Source: Simmondsia chinensis (taxonomy: Eukaryota > Streptophyta > Magnoliopsida > Caryophyllales > Simmondsiaceae). From it: a stretch of DNA of 64,000 bases. How positions within the stretch are numbered: the first letter of the stretch is position 1; each line of letters starts with the position of its first letter. The notes under the pieces were generated by a model, which saw only the letters and a list, made by a program, of their open reading frames with translations, was not told where the DNA came from and did not search any database. Where the stretch lies: assembly GCA_018398585.1 (NCBI GenBank), contig JAGTTD010000001.1, forward strand, positions 32,563,438 to 32,627,437, given 5' to 3'. The translations under genes and the position numbers were made by a program. Positions 41,662 to 53,448 of the stretch are shown piece after piece.

Positions 41662-43892
41662 TGTTAGGAACAGTGTCCTGAAATCCAGATTTATTCTAGA
41701 TATATTATTTTCATTAATAAATAAAATTAAAGTTCTAGTCGTTTCCTAGTTAAGTTTGTGTAAGTGAGCATTTATACTGCATGTAGTTTTCTTTTGGAAA
41801 TATCCATGAGATAAGTGTAGTCCTCATACTACAATTTACATGTTTGTTCTAAGTGGTTTATGAGATTAAGCCACATAGACTTGGAACAAATGGTATGGAT
41901 TGTTGTTTGAAAAACTCGTAGTCGAAGACAAGTTTGGACCACTTGTATGTTAAAACTATAACGTGAAACTTTAGATGACTTGTCTTGGTCATGTGGATGG
42001 AGATCCAAAAGTGTTAGGTTAGTGGGTTTAATAAGATTGACACACTGAGTTGAACCATGTGGATTACTTATTTCTAGACTACTATCGGAGACGAGTGATT
42101 CATATTGCACTTTTTGAACGACGACTCGAAATCCTGAGGGTATTCTGGACTTGTGCATGGAGCGTTAGTTACTTTGGTGTACTATAAGTAAGGCCTAAAC
42201 GAATGACTGATATCCCATGTACACTGGGTAGCGGCATGAAGTGTGACAAGAATCAGGAATTCAATATGGAATCTACAGTCTCTTATGAGATACAGATGTC
42301 CCCTTAGTTGATTCGCAAATATTTGAATAGTTCAGAATCTTTGGCCAAAGTATTCCCAGTGTTTGACATTTGGGATTTATACTATGAATATTTTTAAGTA
42401 TAAATGAACTATTCAGTGAAGGGCGAGTTGGTAACTAATGGAGAAACTGTGAGAAGGATAATGGTAGTGGTTATATTTATCCTTTGTCATGGACATCTAG
42501 TAGAGGGGTTGTTGTCATCAATACAGTCTATTAGGAAGATATCGAATAAATAATTTAAATCTGAAGTGCAGTGAGATTTATTTAGTGGAATTAAGTCTCT
42601 TTAAATGGTAATTAAATTATTTCATGAGATGATTAATTTAACCCATTTGGAGCAAGATTTAAATTGTCCCTGAGGTCCTTGCGCAAGCCTCTATATATAT
42701 TGCCATCGAAAAAATATTAAAAAATTTATGAGATGAATTATTTATCCATGAGATGGGTAAAGTTAATTTTGCCAAATATTATTCATGGGATGAATAAAAT
42801 TAAAAATTATAAATAAGAAAATTTTAGGAAATTAAAATTCAAAAAATGAATTTTTACAAGTGGGAAACAAAGCAAAACAAAAAAAAAAAAAAAAAAAAAT
42901 CAAAATCGCGATTAAAACAGAGGCTATCCGTGTGCTTTGGATCTAAAGCGTGCTGGGTCGTGCCCTGGGCAATTCGCGTGCACGGGCGCGGACCAATGGG
43001 AAACTGCCACGTGTCACACGTTTTGAATTAAATAAAGGCGTGATTTTTCCTTTGATCGAAACGCGATGTTTTGATCTGATTTTTATACAACACACTGCTT
43101 TTTGCTTATTAACTGCGAATCTCACATGAAATTAATTGGATTTTTCGCTCCGGTATACTCCTATAAATGGAGGTACCTGTTCCAGAGATTTGGCATTCAA
43201 TCAAACAAATTATTTTGGGTTTCTGGAAATTATTTCGGAGACCTAATTGGAGAGAAATATTTCCGTTAAAATTTTTCTTTTGTAGTTAAATATTTTTCGA
43301 AGCCCACCCTCCAGACAATTTGAGGTCATTGCGTGGAAGATCATGGGATATCGATTTTCTTGGTATTCTTTACTATTGGAGAAATTTCAGGTATGTTCTT
43401 CTTTCCTTATTCTTTTTGCTTTTCTATTTATTTATAATATTCATTATTATGCCTATTTAAGTGTATGTATTGTTATGAATGTATTAGAGTAAAAGGCCTG
43501 TAGATCTAAATTAAAAATTTAGATCTGTTGATTTAAATTATGAATTTAAGTCAGTAGATTTAAAATTAAGAATTTTAAATCAACCATAGGTTTAAAGTTT
43601 TGAATTCAAAACATGTTCCGCTATGTAAAGTTTAGGGAGAATTTTTGAAATTCATCCCAACAACTGCTATTAGGGAAAAGGGTTTATAAAGATAAACATG
43701 TTCCCGCGAACTCTCGCACATCCGGTGTCACAAAGCGTGACTCTTCGATTGGGGGCTTAAATAGAGAGAAGAGTCTCCTCATCTAAGTGCTCTAATATAT
43801 GCCTACTGTTGTAACCATAGTTGAGAACTGTGAACCTAATAGTCGGCATTAGAGTTTATTTTTTCCCACAAACTTTATATCTTTTTCCAACA
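41662..43892 (+). mobile_element. 5' LTR of element C
   Basis: 2231 bp, TGTTAGGAACAGTGTC to TTTTCCAACA. TATA box cctataaatgg near 43160. A20-type run at 42880-42899. It contains a ~120-bp segment (about 42481-42600) missing from the 3' LTR. Confidence 0.9.
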
Positions 43893-43894
43893 AT

Positions 43895-43907
43895 TGGTAT
43901 CAGAGCC
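43895..43907 (+). promoter_or_regulatory. Primer binding site, element C
   Basis: tggtatcagagcc, perfect initiator tRNA-Met type. Confidence 0.9.
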
Positions 43908-44027
43908 AGCCTCTGATTACTTTCATAATATACATAAATAGGTATAATAAGATTGAAATAAATAGATTGGAGATTTAATAAAATAGGGATTTTATTAAGA
44001 ATGAAAGTTAATTTAATTTGACGGTTT

Positions 44028-44330
44028 GATTTAAATTGTTTAAATCAATGAAGAATTAACAGTTAATTCAGATGATTGTTTGAATTAGTGATTTAAATTG
44101 TTTAAATCATTAAAGTAGTTAATTGTTTATTAGAATATTTTAATGTAATGATTTAAACTGTTTAAATCGGTTAAAAGAGTTAATAGTTAACTAAGTTATT
44201 TAAAGTATCAATTTAAATTGTTTAAATAGGTTAAAAGATTTAATAATTAACTAGGTTGTTTATAGTAACGATTTAAATTGTTTAAATCGTTAATGAATTA
44301 ATCGTTAATTTGGAGCAACCCTTAAATTTG
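44028..44330 (+). repeat. 60-bp tandem repeat with palindromic core, leader of C
   Basis: The core gatttaaattgtttaaatc (8-bp arms, 3-base loop) occurs at 44028, 44090, 44150, 44210 and 44270. The last four are exactly 60 bp apart. The fourth copy is degenerate at both ends. The spacers share ttaa..agttaat..ttaact phrases. Confidence 0.85.
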
Positions 44331-44605
44331 CGATTATGTTGTTCGTATAATGAGATTGTACGTTCTCAGTCATGATTTACGAAATCTGTCAAAATTGATC
44401 TAATAAGATTAGATTCAAATATTTTTAACAACAATGGATAAAATTGATTAATGAGATTAGATTCAATTTATTTTAAAATTAAATATTTTAATTTAAAAAA
44501 AAAAAAGAAAATATGATGCTTCAATTGCTGACGTCAGCGTCAGCAATTAAATTTTTTTAATTTTATTTACTAATTTAATAATAATTACTTTATTAATTAA
44601 TTTTC

Positions 44606-45190
44606 TTTTAGATTGAGATTCTAAATTCGATTATATGATAATCTAAGTTGTGAGTTAGTATTATTTTAAATAAAAGTCATTTGTAAATTAGTCTTAGAAT
44701 AAGATTCTAAAATAGACTATGAGATAGTCTAAATCGTTAATTTTATTTTTAAAATAATAGTTAAACTTTATTAATTAAATTTTAGAGTAAGATTCTAAAA
44801 ATAGACTATGGGATAGTCTAAGCATAAAATTACTATTGATTTTAAATAAAATTATTTTTAACTTAATTTTAGAATTAGATTCTATAAAAAAATAGATTAT
44901 GAGATAATCTAAATTTCGGTATTATTTTAAATAAAAAATTAGATTAATCTATATTAATTTATTTAGTTTTTAGAATGAGATTCTAAATAATAAGTTATGA
45001 GATAATCTAAGGTACCGTTTTTAAAAGTAAAATTAATTGATTAATTTTATTGAATAAATTTAGAATAAGATTCTAATTCAAGATTATGAGATAATCTATA
45101 TTGTAAAACGATAGTGTTTTTGAATAAATTAATTAATTAATTTTGGTTAATTTAAGAAATAGATTCTAGAGGGGATTATGAGATAATCTA
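44606..45190 (+). repeat. About 90-bp tandem repeat with paired palindromes, leader of C
   Basis: Seven degenerate units. Each has agaatnagattct followed about 20 bases later by agattatgagataatct or a close variant. The second palindrome sits at 44629, 44714, 44803, 44894, 44993, 45081 and 45174. In copies 2 and 3 both arms changed together (agactat/atagtct), which keeps pairing. Confidence 0.8.
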
Positions 45191-45233
45191 GATTGTAAAT
45201 GTAAGTTATTTAAAAATCACTTGTTAGAAAAAT

Positions 45234-45660
45234 CAAGTGGGAGCGATGTTTCAATTGTTGTAACCTCACGGTCTCCATTACCGGTCTAGCAGTATAGTAG
45301 ATCGATAGACCTCCCTGCGGAGGATGTCGGTTTGCAGTTGCAGGGTTAGACTTCTTTTGGGATAAACCGAAGTGCAAAGAAGTGATGCAATCACGCTGCC
45401 ATGGAGTATTTCGTGTATTTGTATGGAGGTTTAGGTAATGGTTTACACTTTACAAGCGTGATGCATTAGCCTCCCGAGGAGCTCTGTTGTGTCATGTTGG
45501 AGAATAAGATAAAGTGGTGAGTTAATCATGTTTAGTAAGAGTTATAAGAAAACAGGTTAATTGAGAATAGTTCTCACCCGAGCTAGCTTTATATGACCCC
45601 GTTATCGGGGAGTAAGGAGTGGTGTTTGGGTCATCATTGTATGCATGATAGTACAATTTG
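45234..45660 (+). other. Conserved leader module of element C
   Basis: Single copy of the segment that is duplicated in B at 27923-28840, just upstream of gag. It starts caagtgggagcga and has acggtctccattaccgg and tctagcagtatagtag. Confidence 0.7.
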
Positions 45661-45772
45661 GTGAATATCTGACTTATTGTGTACACTAAATGTGAAAGAA
45701 TATATATCATTGCATTATACATGACTCATATAAGGTAGTTACACGATTGTTTGCATTTATAGTGTTTTTGAA

Positions 45773-46620
45773 ATGGCTGCGACTAGTGCTCTTCATTCAA
45801 TTCTGAAAAATAACGCCTTAACTAGACCGAATTACTTCACCTAGAAAATGAACCTGGATATAGTATTAATACATGAGGGTCATAAGTTTGTTCTCACTGA
45901 AGCTCAACCTACGGTGCCCACTAATAATTCTGCAGCTGCTATTAAAGAGCGTTATGAACGCTGGAATAAGGCTAATGAGTTAGCCAGATGCTACATTTTG
46001 GCGTCTATGACCCATGTACTCAAGCATCAGATTCTTGAGATGGAAACAATAGCTGAGATGATCAAACATTTAAAGGAAATGTTTGGTGGTCAAGATAGGG
46101 CAGCTAGGCAAGAGCTGATGAGGAAGCTCTTGAACTTGAGGATGTCAGAAGGGTCCCCAGTTCAGGAGCATGTCATGAAAATGATGGAGTACTTGTCTGA
46201 GTTGGAGATTCTAGGTGCTAAGATTGATAGTCAGTCTTAGTAAGACATCATCCTCAGCTCTTTGTCCGGCTCTTTCACTCAGTTTCGGCTAAACTACACA
46301 ATGAATAATAAGGATTGCTCATTACCTGAGCTGATGAAAGAGCTACAGGTAGCAGAGGGTGTTATGCGAGCCAAGGGGAGTGTCCACTTGACTCAGGTAT
46401 CGAGGACTAGTGGGAGCAAGCAGAATAAGGGACAGACTGAAAAGAAAGGCAAAGACAAGGTTGCTAGTGTAGCGACTAATCCTAACAAAAGGCCAGCAAA
46501 AGGGAAGTGTTACTTTTGCGAAAAGATGGGCCACTGGAAGAGAAATTGCGTAAAGTACATGACTACTCTTCCTGCAAAGACTGCTAAATCATTTGGTGCA
46601 GGTATGTTGATATCTCACAT
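45773..46620 (+). pseudogene. copia gag, element C
   Basis: The ATG at 45773 gives MAATSALHSILKNNALTRPNYFT. An in-frame TAG at 45842 replaces the expected Trp before KMNLDIVLIHEG. The UBN2-type gag domain is otherwise well kept (ARCYILASMTHVLKHQI, MIKHLKEMFGGQDRAARQELM). A TAG-TAA pair near 46238 interrupts it before DIILSSLSGSFTQFRLNY. The zinc knuckle at 46508-46549 is CYFCEKMGHWKRNC, a perfect CX2CX4HX4C. Best-preserved gag in the window; the three stops make it non-functional. Confidence 0.9.
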
Positions 46621-46940
46621 ATTTGAGTCTTGTGTAGTTGTGAGTCCACCAGATTCCTAGTGTGTGGGCTCAGGTTCAACTGACCAAGTCTGTAATATGT
46701 TATAGGGGCTCAAGCCAACTAGGAGGCTACATGATGGGAGCTGTACCTGATAGCTGAAGGCAGTACAAGAGTAGCAGTCTTAGTAGTAGGAACCGATAGC
46801 TTAGATTTTAGTGTTAGAATTTTGTTTTTGCTTCTTAAAAATTCTTATTAATTTGTACCTACCTTGGACAGGAATTTAATTTATGTGGTTTGAAAAATAA
46901 TTGTTATTCAGTTTGAATATGGTTGTGAACCTTAATTACA
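46621..46940 (+). pseudogene. copia protease remnant, element C
   Basis: Continues from gag: SPPDS, stop, CVGSGSTDQVCN. The active site at 46667-46678 is G-S-G-S where D-T-G-A is expected. A downstream frame reads EGSTRVAVLVVGTDSLDF and TLDRNLIYVV, the degraded protease C-terminus. Integrase is absent. Confidence 0.75.
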
Positions 46941-47099
46941 AGAAATAAAATTTTTATTTACTAAGGAACATGTATTTATGATTTATTAATGTTGTTCTCC
47001 TTATATACGTGAAAAATGCAAAATACTTAAAGAAGAATTTTGCAAGTAAACTACAAAAGCAAAAACAAAATAGCATTAAAAGGAAAATAACAAAAATTT

Positions 47100-48060
47100 T
47101 GAACAACTAGACACAACTTAAGACATAGTGGATGCATTAGATGCACCTACTGATAGGAATGAGAATGTTCCAGGTACACGAGAGCTTAGACGTGGTGGAA
47201 GGATTGTCAGGACACGTGACAGGTTTATAGTGGGAGCCTTAGTGGTTGACTGTGGCATTGAATTAGATCTTTTTAGCCACAATGAAGCAATTAAGTCTTC
47301 TACTATTGTACAATCGGTTGCTCGAACCATGCGTATACAAATGAACTTAAGAGAAAGTAGTCACTTTCTTAGTGTTATATGTCAACGATATACTACTCAT
47401 TAAGAATGATATTGGGGTGTCATTAGCTGTAAAGATTTGGTTGTCAAGAAAGCTCAATATGAAGGACATGGGAGAAGCCAACTCTACCTTTAGGATTAAG
47501 CTTCTGCAAGGTCGTAAGATTAGGATGTTGGATCTCTCTCTAGCCACTTATATTGACAAGACGTTGTCAAGGTATGGCATGGAGTCCCTCTCTCTTTTGA
47601 ATAGTGTTCTAGGACACCTCAAGAGGAGGAGCAATTGAGAAATATTTCATATGCTTTGGCAGTGGGAGCCTCAGCTGTGCCATGTTGTGCACGAGACTTA
47701 ATTTTTGCTATGCTATGGTATAATAAGCAGGTGTTAGTCTAACTTGGGTCCAAGTGGCAGTTAAGTGTTTTCTCTAGTTCTTGAAAAGAACTAAAGATCC
47801 TATGCTGATCTTTCAAAGTGACGAGCTTGTTCCAGTTGGATACATTATTTTAAGACTTCCAGTCAGACTAAAATGATAGACGTTTAACGTCTAAGCATGT
47901 CTTTACCCTTGGAGTGGGAGCCATTAGTGAGAAGAATGTCAAGTAGTATTGTATTGCTGACTTCACAATAGATTAATTGTGCTCACTAAGGGTTAGGCTC
48001 AGTAGACTTTTGGTTCAAACTTAAAAGGGGTGAGTATGGACTTTATCATAAACTGGATTT
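47100..48060 (+). pseudogene. copia RT-RNase H remnant, element C
   Basis: After a large deletion the frame resumes with TRELRRGGRIVRTRDRFI, the linker between integrase and RT, then NEAIKSST. It jumps to the RT catalytic region: LYVNDILLIKNDIGVSLAVKIWLS (YVND, not YVDD), MKDMGEANSTFRIKLLQ and LSLATYIDKTLSRYG near 47540. Downstream, QEEEQLRNISYALAVG and later pieces of RNase H are visible only by changing frames. RT shared with A at 33516-33803. Confidence 0.8.
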
Positions 48061-48063
48061 AGG

Positions 48064-48076
48064 ACAAGTGGGAGAT
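48064..48076 (+). promoter_or_regulatory. Polypurine tract, element C
   Basis: acaagtgggagat directly before the 3' LTR. Confidence 0.75.
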
Positions 48077-50199
48077 TGTTAGGAAAAGTGTCTTGAAATC
48101 CAGATTTATTCTAGATATATTATTTTCATTAATAAATAAAATTAAAGTTCCAGTCGTTTCCTAGTTAAATCTGTGTATGTGAGCATTGATACTGCATGTG
48201 GTTTTCTTTTGGAAACATCCATGAGATGGATGTAGTCCTCAGAATACAATTTACATGCTTATTCTAAGTGGTTTATGAGACTAAGCCACAAATAGACTTG
48301 GAACAAATGGTATGGATTGTTGTTTGAAAGACTCATAGTCGAAGACAAGTTTGGACCACTTGTATGTTAAGACTATAACATGAAACTTTAGATGACTTGT
48401 CTTGGTCATATGGATGGAGATCAAAAAGTGTTAGGTTAGTGTGTTTAATAAGATTGACACACAGAGTTAGACCATGTGGATTACTTATTTCTAGATTACT
48501 ATCGGAGATGAGTGATTCATATTGTACTGTTTGAATGACGACTCTAAATCCTGAGGGTATTCTGGACTTGTGCATAGAGCGTTAGTTACTTTAGTGTACT
48601 ATAAGTAAGGCCTAAATGAATGACTGATATCCCATGTTACACTAGGTAGCAGCATGAAGTGTGACAAGAATCAGGTATTCAATAGGAAATCTACAATCTC
48701 TTACGAGATACAGATGTCCCCTTAGTTAATTCGCAAATATTTGAATAGTTCGGAATCTTTGGCCATAGTATTCCAAGTGTTTGATATTTGGGATTTCTAC
48801 TATGAATATGTTCAAGTATAAATGAATTATTTAGTGAAGACCGAGTCGGTAACTAATGAAGAAGTTGTGAGAAGGATAATGGTAGTGGTTATATTTATCA
48901 TTAAATGGTAATTAAATTATTTCATGAGATGATTAATTTAACACATTGGAGCTAGATTTAAATTGTTCTTGAGGTCCCTGCGCAAGTCTCTGTATTTATT
49001 GCCATCGAAAAAATATTAAAGAATTCATGAGATGAATTATTTATCCATGAGATGGGTAAAGTTAATTTTCCCAAACATTATTCATGGGATGAATAAAATT
49101 AAAAATAATAAAATAAAATAATTTTAGGAAATTGAAATTCATAAGTTGAATTTTTACATGTGGGAAACAAAGCATAGCAAAAAAAAAAAAAAAAAAAAAA
49201 AAAAATTCAAAATCGCGTTTAAAAAAGTGGTGATCCGTGTGCTTCGAATCTAACGCGCGCTGGGTCGTGCCCTGGGCAATCCGTGTGCACGGGCGCCGAC
49301 CAATGGGACACTACCACGTGTCACACATTTTGAATTAAATAAAGGCGCGATTTTTCCTTTGATTGAAACGCGACGTTTTGATCTGATTTTTATACAACAC
49401 GCTGCGTTTTGCTTATTAACTGTGAATCCCACATGAAATTAGTTGGATGTTTTCGCTCCGGTATACTCCTGTAAATAGAGGTACCTATTCCAGAGATTTG
49501 GCATTCAATCAAACAAATTATTTTGGATTTCTGAAAATCATTTCGGAAACTTAACTGGAGAGAAAATTTTCCGTTAAAATTTTTTCTTTTCTAGTTTAAT
49601 ATTTTTAGGAGCCCACTCTACGGCAATTTTAAGTTACTTCATGGAAGATCACGAGGGTCTCGATTTTCTTGGTATTCTTTATTAGTGGAGCAATTCCAGG
49701 TATGTTCTTCTTTCTTTATTCTTTTCACTTTTCTACTTCTTTATAGTATTCGTTATTATGCCTGTTTAAGTGTATGTATTGTTATGAATGTATTAGAGTA
49801 AAAGGCCTATAGATCTAAATTTAATTCAGATCTGTTGATCTAAATTATGAATTTAATTCAACAGATTTAAAATTAAGAATTTTAAATTGACCCTAGGTTT
49901 AGAGTTATGAATTCAAAACATGTTCCACTGTTTAAACTTTAGGAAGAATTTTTGAAATTCATCCCAACAACCGGTATTAGGGCAAAGGGTTTATAGAGAT
50001 AAACCAATTCCCGATAACTCTCGCACGTGCGATGTCATGAAGCGTGACTCTCCGACCTGGGGCTTAGGTAGAGAGAAGAGTCTGCTACTCTATGTGCTTT
50101 AATAGGTGCTTACTGTTGTGACCATAGTTGAGAACTGTGAACCCAATAGCCGACATTAGAGTTTATTTTTCCCTACAAACTTTATATCTTTTCCCAACA
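48077..50199 (+). mobile_element. 3' LTR of element C
   Basis: 2123 bp, TGTTAGGAAAAGTGTC to TTTCCCAACA, followed by the TSD TGAAC. It lacks the ~120-bp segment present at 42481-42600 of the 5' LTR (junction near 48899). The A-run is longer here (about 49180-49204). Confidence 0.9.
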
Positions 50200-50219
50200 T
50201 GAACTGGATCAAATCCGTT

Positions 50220-50615
50220 TGTACAATGAGTCTAACCGGAGTTCACACCCATGTCTAACATACCAGCTTGGTGGACTGTGTCATGTTGGATCATTTGACA
50301 GATTGGGTATGGCTATTTTTTATTTATAGGTCCCACATTTCTAAGTTTATAAAGGCTCAAATGACATTAAACTCATATTTATTTGTTGGAGTAATAGGTG
50401 AATGAGTATAACCCTTTTGTACAATGAGTCTAACCGGAGTTCACACCCATGTCTAACATACCAGCTTGGTGGACTGTGTCATGTTGGATCATTTGACAGA
50501 TTGGGTATGGCTATTTTTTATTTATAGGTCCCACATTTCTAAGTTTATAAAGGCTCAAATGACATAGAACTCATATTTATTTGTTGGAGTAATAGGTGCA
50601 TGAGCATAACCCTTT
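50220..50615 (+). repeat. 198-bp tandem duplication
   Basis: Two copies, 50220-50417 and 50418-50615, differing at only a handful of bases. They start tgtacaatgagtctaaccgg and end with aataggtg..tga..ataacccttt. They lie 16 bp beyond the target duplication of element C. No coding potential. Confidence 0.9.
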
Positions 50616-51400
50616 TATTACAATACAATTAATTTCGAGATTACAAGAAAGATGAAAGAAATGACTTTAAACAGATTAATAGAAGAGAAAGATTTGACCA
50701 AAAAAATTGTCACGCCATGGATAATCTACTGCCCTAAGTTATTCATGCCCCCCACAGAGGTACAATGAGGTGAATTGCGCTCCGACTCCCAAGGTTAACA
50801 CGGCACCCACCTCAGCAGTATATTTCGAGGAGATGGGTTGAAGTGCACTCCAACTTGCTCAGTAATCGAAGAAAAAATATATTTGAGAGAAGGAACGTTG
50901 CGAAGAACAAGAAGTAATATCTGAGTTAATTCTATTTTCAATGTGTTAAACTGAACCCCAAAGGGCTGTTTTTATAGAGCAAATTCCTTGTTGGTTAAGA
51001 AAAATATCATGGCAAGAATCCACCTCAAATAAGAAAAGTGACGGATATGGGAGCCCAAAAATCCGGTTAGAATGAAAAATATCAGTTAAGGAAAAAGCAG
51101 GAAAAGAAGCGGTCTAAACACATACTCGAGCTCAAGCTTGTAGCCTCGAGCCTCAAGACAAGTCATATAGCAGTACCTTCAGGGACTCGAGGCAAAACGC
51201 TCGAGGTCCACTTAGGATGGACAACATAAGCTCGAGCTAAAGAGCTCAAGCACTACCCAAAACAAGGACTAAACTCGCTTTAGTTCACGACAACTTAAAC
51301 AAATACAAGGATCGTAAAAATAAAAGTCCGGGTTAAAAAAATCCACACCACACCGCGACGGTGAGGAGGGCACGCGCCCATCTAGTTTACAAAACCCGTT
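50616..51400 (-). other. Unidentified repeat-like sequence rich in CTCGAG/GAGCTC
   Basis: Several palindromic ctcgag and gagctc hexamers (51124-51260) and, on the minus strand, a TATA-like tctataaaaacagccc near 50980. This looks like LTR-type sequence on the minus strand, but no termini or primer site were found. Confidence 0.3.
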
Positions 51401-51699
51401 CTAGATCTCCATAATACTTTACCAAGTACAATAACAAGGAGATATATAATCTAGACTCTCTTCATCTAAATTTTCTATATGGCATTGGGGCAAAAACACA
51501 AGACTGCATAATTGAAGCACACATGTGATAATAATAATATTTTGTTCCTGATTTTATTAAAATAAAATTAATTGTAGTAAAGATACCGGAATATTATAAC
51601 AAAAATATTAATGAGCCATCCTCATTAACCTACTGGTGTCACGTGATGATATGTCATAATAGTAATATATAGTAACAATGCCAATAAAAATTAAGAAAT
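51401..51699. other. AT-rich spacer, nothing recognised
   Basis: No gene or element boundary. The last five bases GAAAT resemble TAAAT after the 3' LTR of element D (4 of 5). Confidence 0.4.
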
Positions 51700-51803
51700 T
51701 GTTGTAAACATTGGATATTTTTCAGGTATATATTTAAGAGTCGAGTTTAGATATTACCAAATATCCTTAAAAATTAAAAATTATGTAAAATACATATTTG
51801 TTT

Positions 51804-51870
<67 letters not shown>

Positions 51871-52162
51871 GATATTTGTATAAATTGTGACACATGTCAC
51901 ATGACTCACCACCCATCCCTCTTCCTATATATATGTATATATGTGCGTAATTCACGGCAACAAGAATGAAAAATAAAAAAGGGGGAAAAAGAAAAGAAAA
52001 GAAAAGCAAAAGGGGAAAAAGCAACGAGAAAGAGAGAGAAAAAGATTTGAATAAAATAATCTTGCTCTGATATAAAATACTTGCTATTTTTTTTGAAGTA
52101 TATTTGGGTTTATCTTTTTATTCTCTTCCTTTTGAGTATAATATGTCTATAGTTTTATAATA
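51700..52162 (+). mobile_element. 5' LTR of element D
   Basis: 463 bp from TGTTGTAAACATTGG to TTATAATA (the partner ends TTATAACA). Contains a (TA)n tract of about 50 bp at 51816-51866 and a purine-rich gaaaaagaaaag stretch. Confidence 0.85.
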
Positions 52163-52176
52163 CGTTATCAGCACGA
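52163..52176 (+). promoter_or_regulatory. Primer binding site, element D
   Basis: cgttatcagcacga immediately after the LTR, a primer-site type seen in one group of plant copia elements and unlike the tggtatcagagc sites elsewhere in this window. Confidence 0.7.
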
Positions 52177-52252
52177 GTCTCTAGCCAGTTGAGAGTCGTT
52201 ATATACTCGAGGTAAATTTTCATTCCCTAATCTTTGTGGTTTTATAGTTATT

Positions 52253-52980
52253 ATGTCTAATCTTACTTACCTTAAATTTACTGATCTTGATATATCTGGC
52301 TAAAATTATTTACCTTGGACCCCTGATGTTGAGATTCACCTTGATGCTATGAATCTCGAAGATACAATTAAAAGGGAAAACAACGCATCCCTGCAGAATC
52401 GTGCTAAAGCAATGATATTTCTCAGGCATCATATCCCTAAAGGATTGAAAGCTGAGTATATTGCTGTAAAGGACCCGTATGTCCTTTTGTCGAATTTAAA
52501 GGAGAGGTTTAATCATCAAAAGTCTATGATCCTCCCTAAAGCCCGCTATGAATGGATTCACCTGCGGTTGCAGGATTTTGAAACTATAAGCGAGTATAAC
52601 TCTGTAGTATTTAATATTACCTCCCAACTAAAATTATGCGGGGAAAATATTACTAAGGATGATATGTTAGAGAAAACGTCCTCTACTTTTTATGTCTTGA
52701 ATATGCTCCTGCAGTAGCAATATCAAGAACAAGATTTTAAAAAATACTCAAAGCTAATATCATGTGTCCTTGTAGCTAAACAAAATAATGAATTGTTGAT
52801 GAAAAATTATCAGACATGACCAACTGGGTCTGAACCATTCCCTGAAGTTAATGCTTTGACATATGCCCAGCAGGAACATGGTCGAAGTCGTAAACGTGGA
52901 CATGGTCAGGCCGCGGACGAGGTTATAGTCATGGTCATGATAACTGGCACTATAGCACCCTGAATGGGCCAAAATTTAAG
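52253..52980 (+). pseudogene. copia gag, element D
   Basis: The ATG at 52253 gives MSNLTYLKFTDLDISG. A TAA at 52301 replaces the expected Lys before NYLPWTPDVEIHLDAM. The gag core is well kept: KAMIFLRHHIPKGLKAEY, NLKERFNHQKSMILPKARYEW and FNITSQLKLCGENITKDDM. Further stops at about 52715 (TAG) and 52816 (TGA). After PFPEVNALTY the usual Arg/Gly-rich tail is present in decayed form (HGRSRKRGHGQ). The zinc knuckle is not found. Confidence 0.85.
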
Positions 52981-53081
52981 AAGTCCACAAATAACGAGGA
53001 GATAAAATAGAAAAGTAAAGGAAAGAGAAAAACTTTGATTTCTAGTATTTTCTATTTTGCATTTCATGGTTGGTTAAACTG

Positions 53082-53199
53082 CCTGTTTATGACCTGTTAT
53101 TTATATGGTCGGATATGCCACCTACTTATTATCTGTTATCCACATGGTCGGCTATGCCGCCTATTTATTATTAGTTATTCATATGGCTATATTACTCAA
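53082..53199 (+). repeat. 39-bp minisatellite inside element D
   Basis: Three copies starting at 53082, 53121 and 53160, sharing a cct.tttat..tgttat..atatggtcggctatgccg pattern. The third copy is degenerate. It separates gag from the protease region. Confidence 0.8.
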
Positions 53200-53221
53200 C
53201 CAATCTATTTGATACTTTATT

Positions 53222-53433
53222 AAAGGCTCTAAAAGAGCACATATCATGTTTCCTAAAGAAACAATATTTAATTCCGATATACCTGTTGTGATGATTAACC
53301 AGAAGTTAATAGATCAAAAAATACAAACTTTTATTTTATGACATGACTATTTGAGTCATCCGGGTATAAATATGGTTAAGAGAATCATTCAAATTCTCGC
53401 ACCCATTAAAGAACTAGAAGATTCTTATATCAG
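53222..53433 (+). pseudogene. First, shortened copy of the protease/pre-integrase module, element D
   Basis: Starts aaaggctctaaaagagcacat (parallel to 53449) and jumps to NQKLIDQKIQTF, stop, HDYLSHPGINMVKRIIQ, the GAG-pre-integrase motif. Most of the protease part between the two blocks is deleted. It precedes a fuller copy of the same module. Confidence 0.75.
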
Positions 53434-53448
53434 GTGTTTTAAATTTGA

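Larger units (their letters stand above)
41662..50199 (+). mobile_element. Ty1/copia element C, long-LTR type
   Basis: Complete boundaries: 5' LTR 41662-43892, primer site, 1.9 kb leader, broken gag-pol with a large internal deletion, polypurine tract, 3' LTR 48077-50199. The target duplication is TGAAC (41657-41661 and 50200-50204). Related to A and B in LTR, leader and RT. Confidence 0.9.

Noticed and set aside
44028..45190. CRISPR-like regular repeats
   Set aside because: Plant DNA, palindromic AT-rich units of 60 and ~90 bp with similar rather than unique spacers, between primer site and gag of a copia element.
47128..47403. 91-codon frame as an independent small gene
   Set aside because: Its first part is the integrase-RT linker of copia (LRRGGRIVRTRDRFI) and its end runs out of frame into RT; it is a remnant of element C pol.
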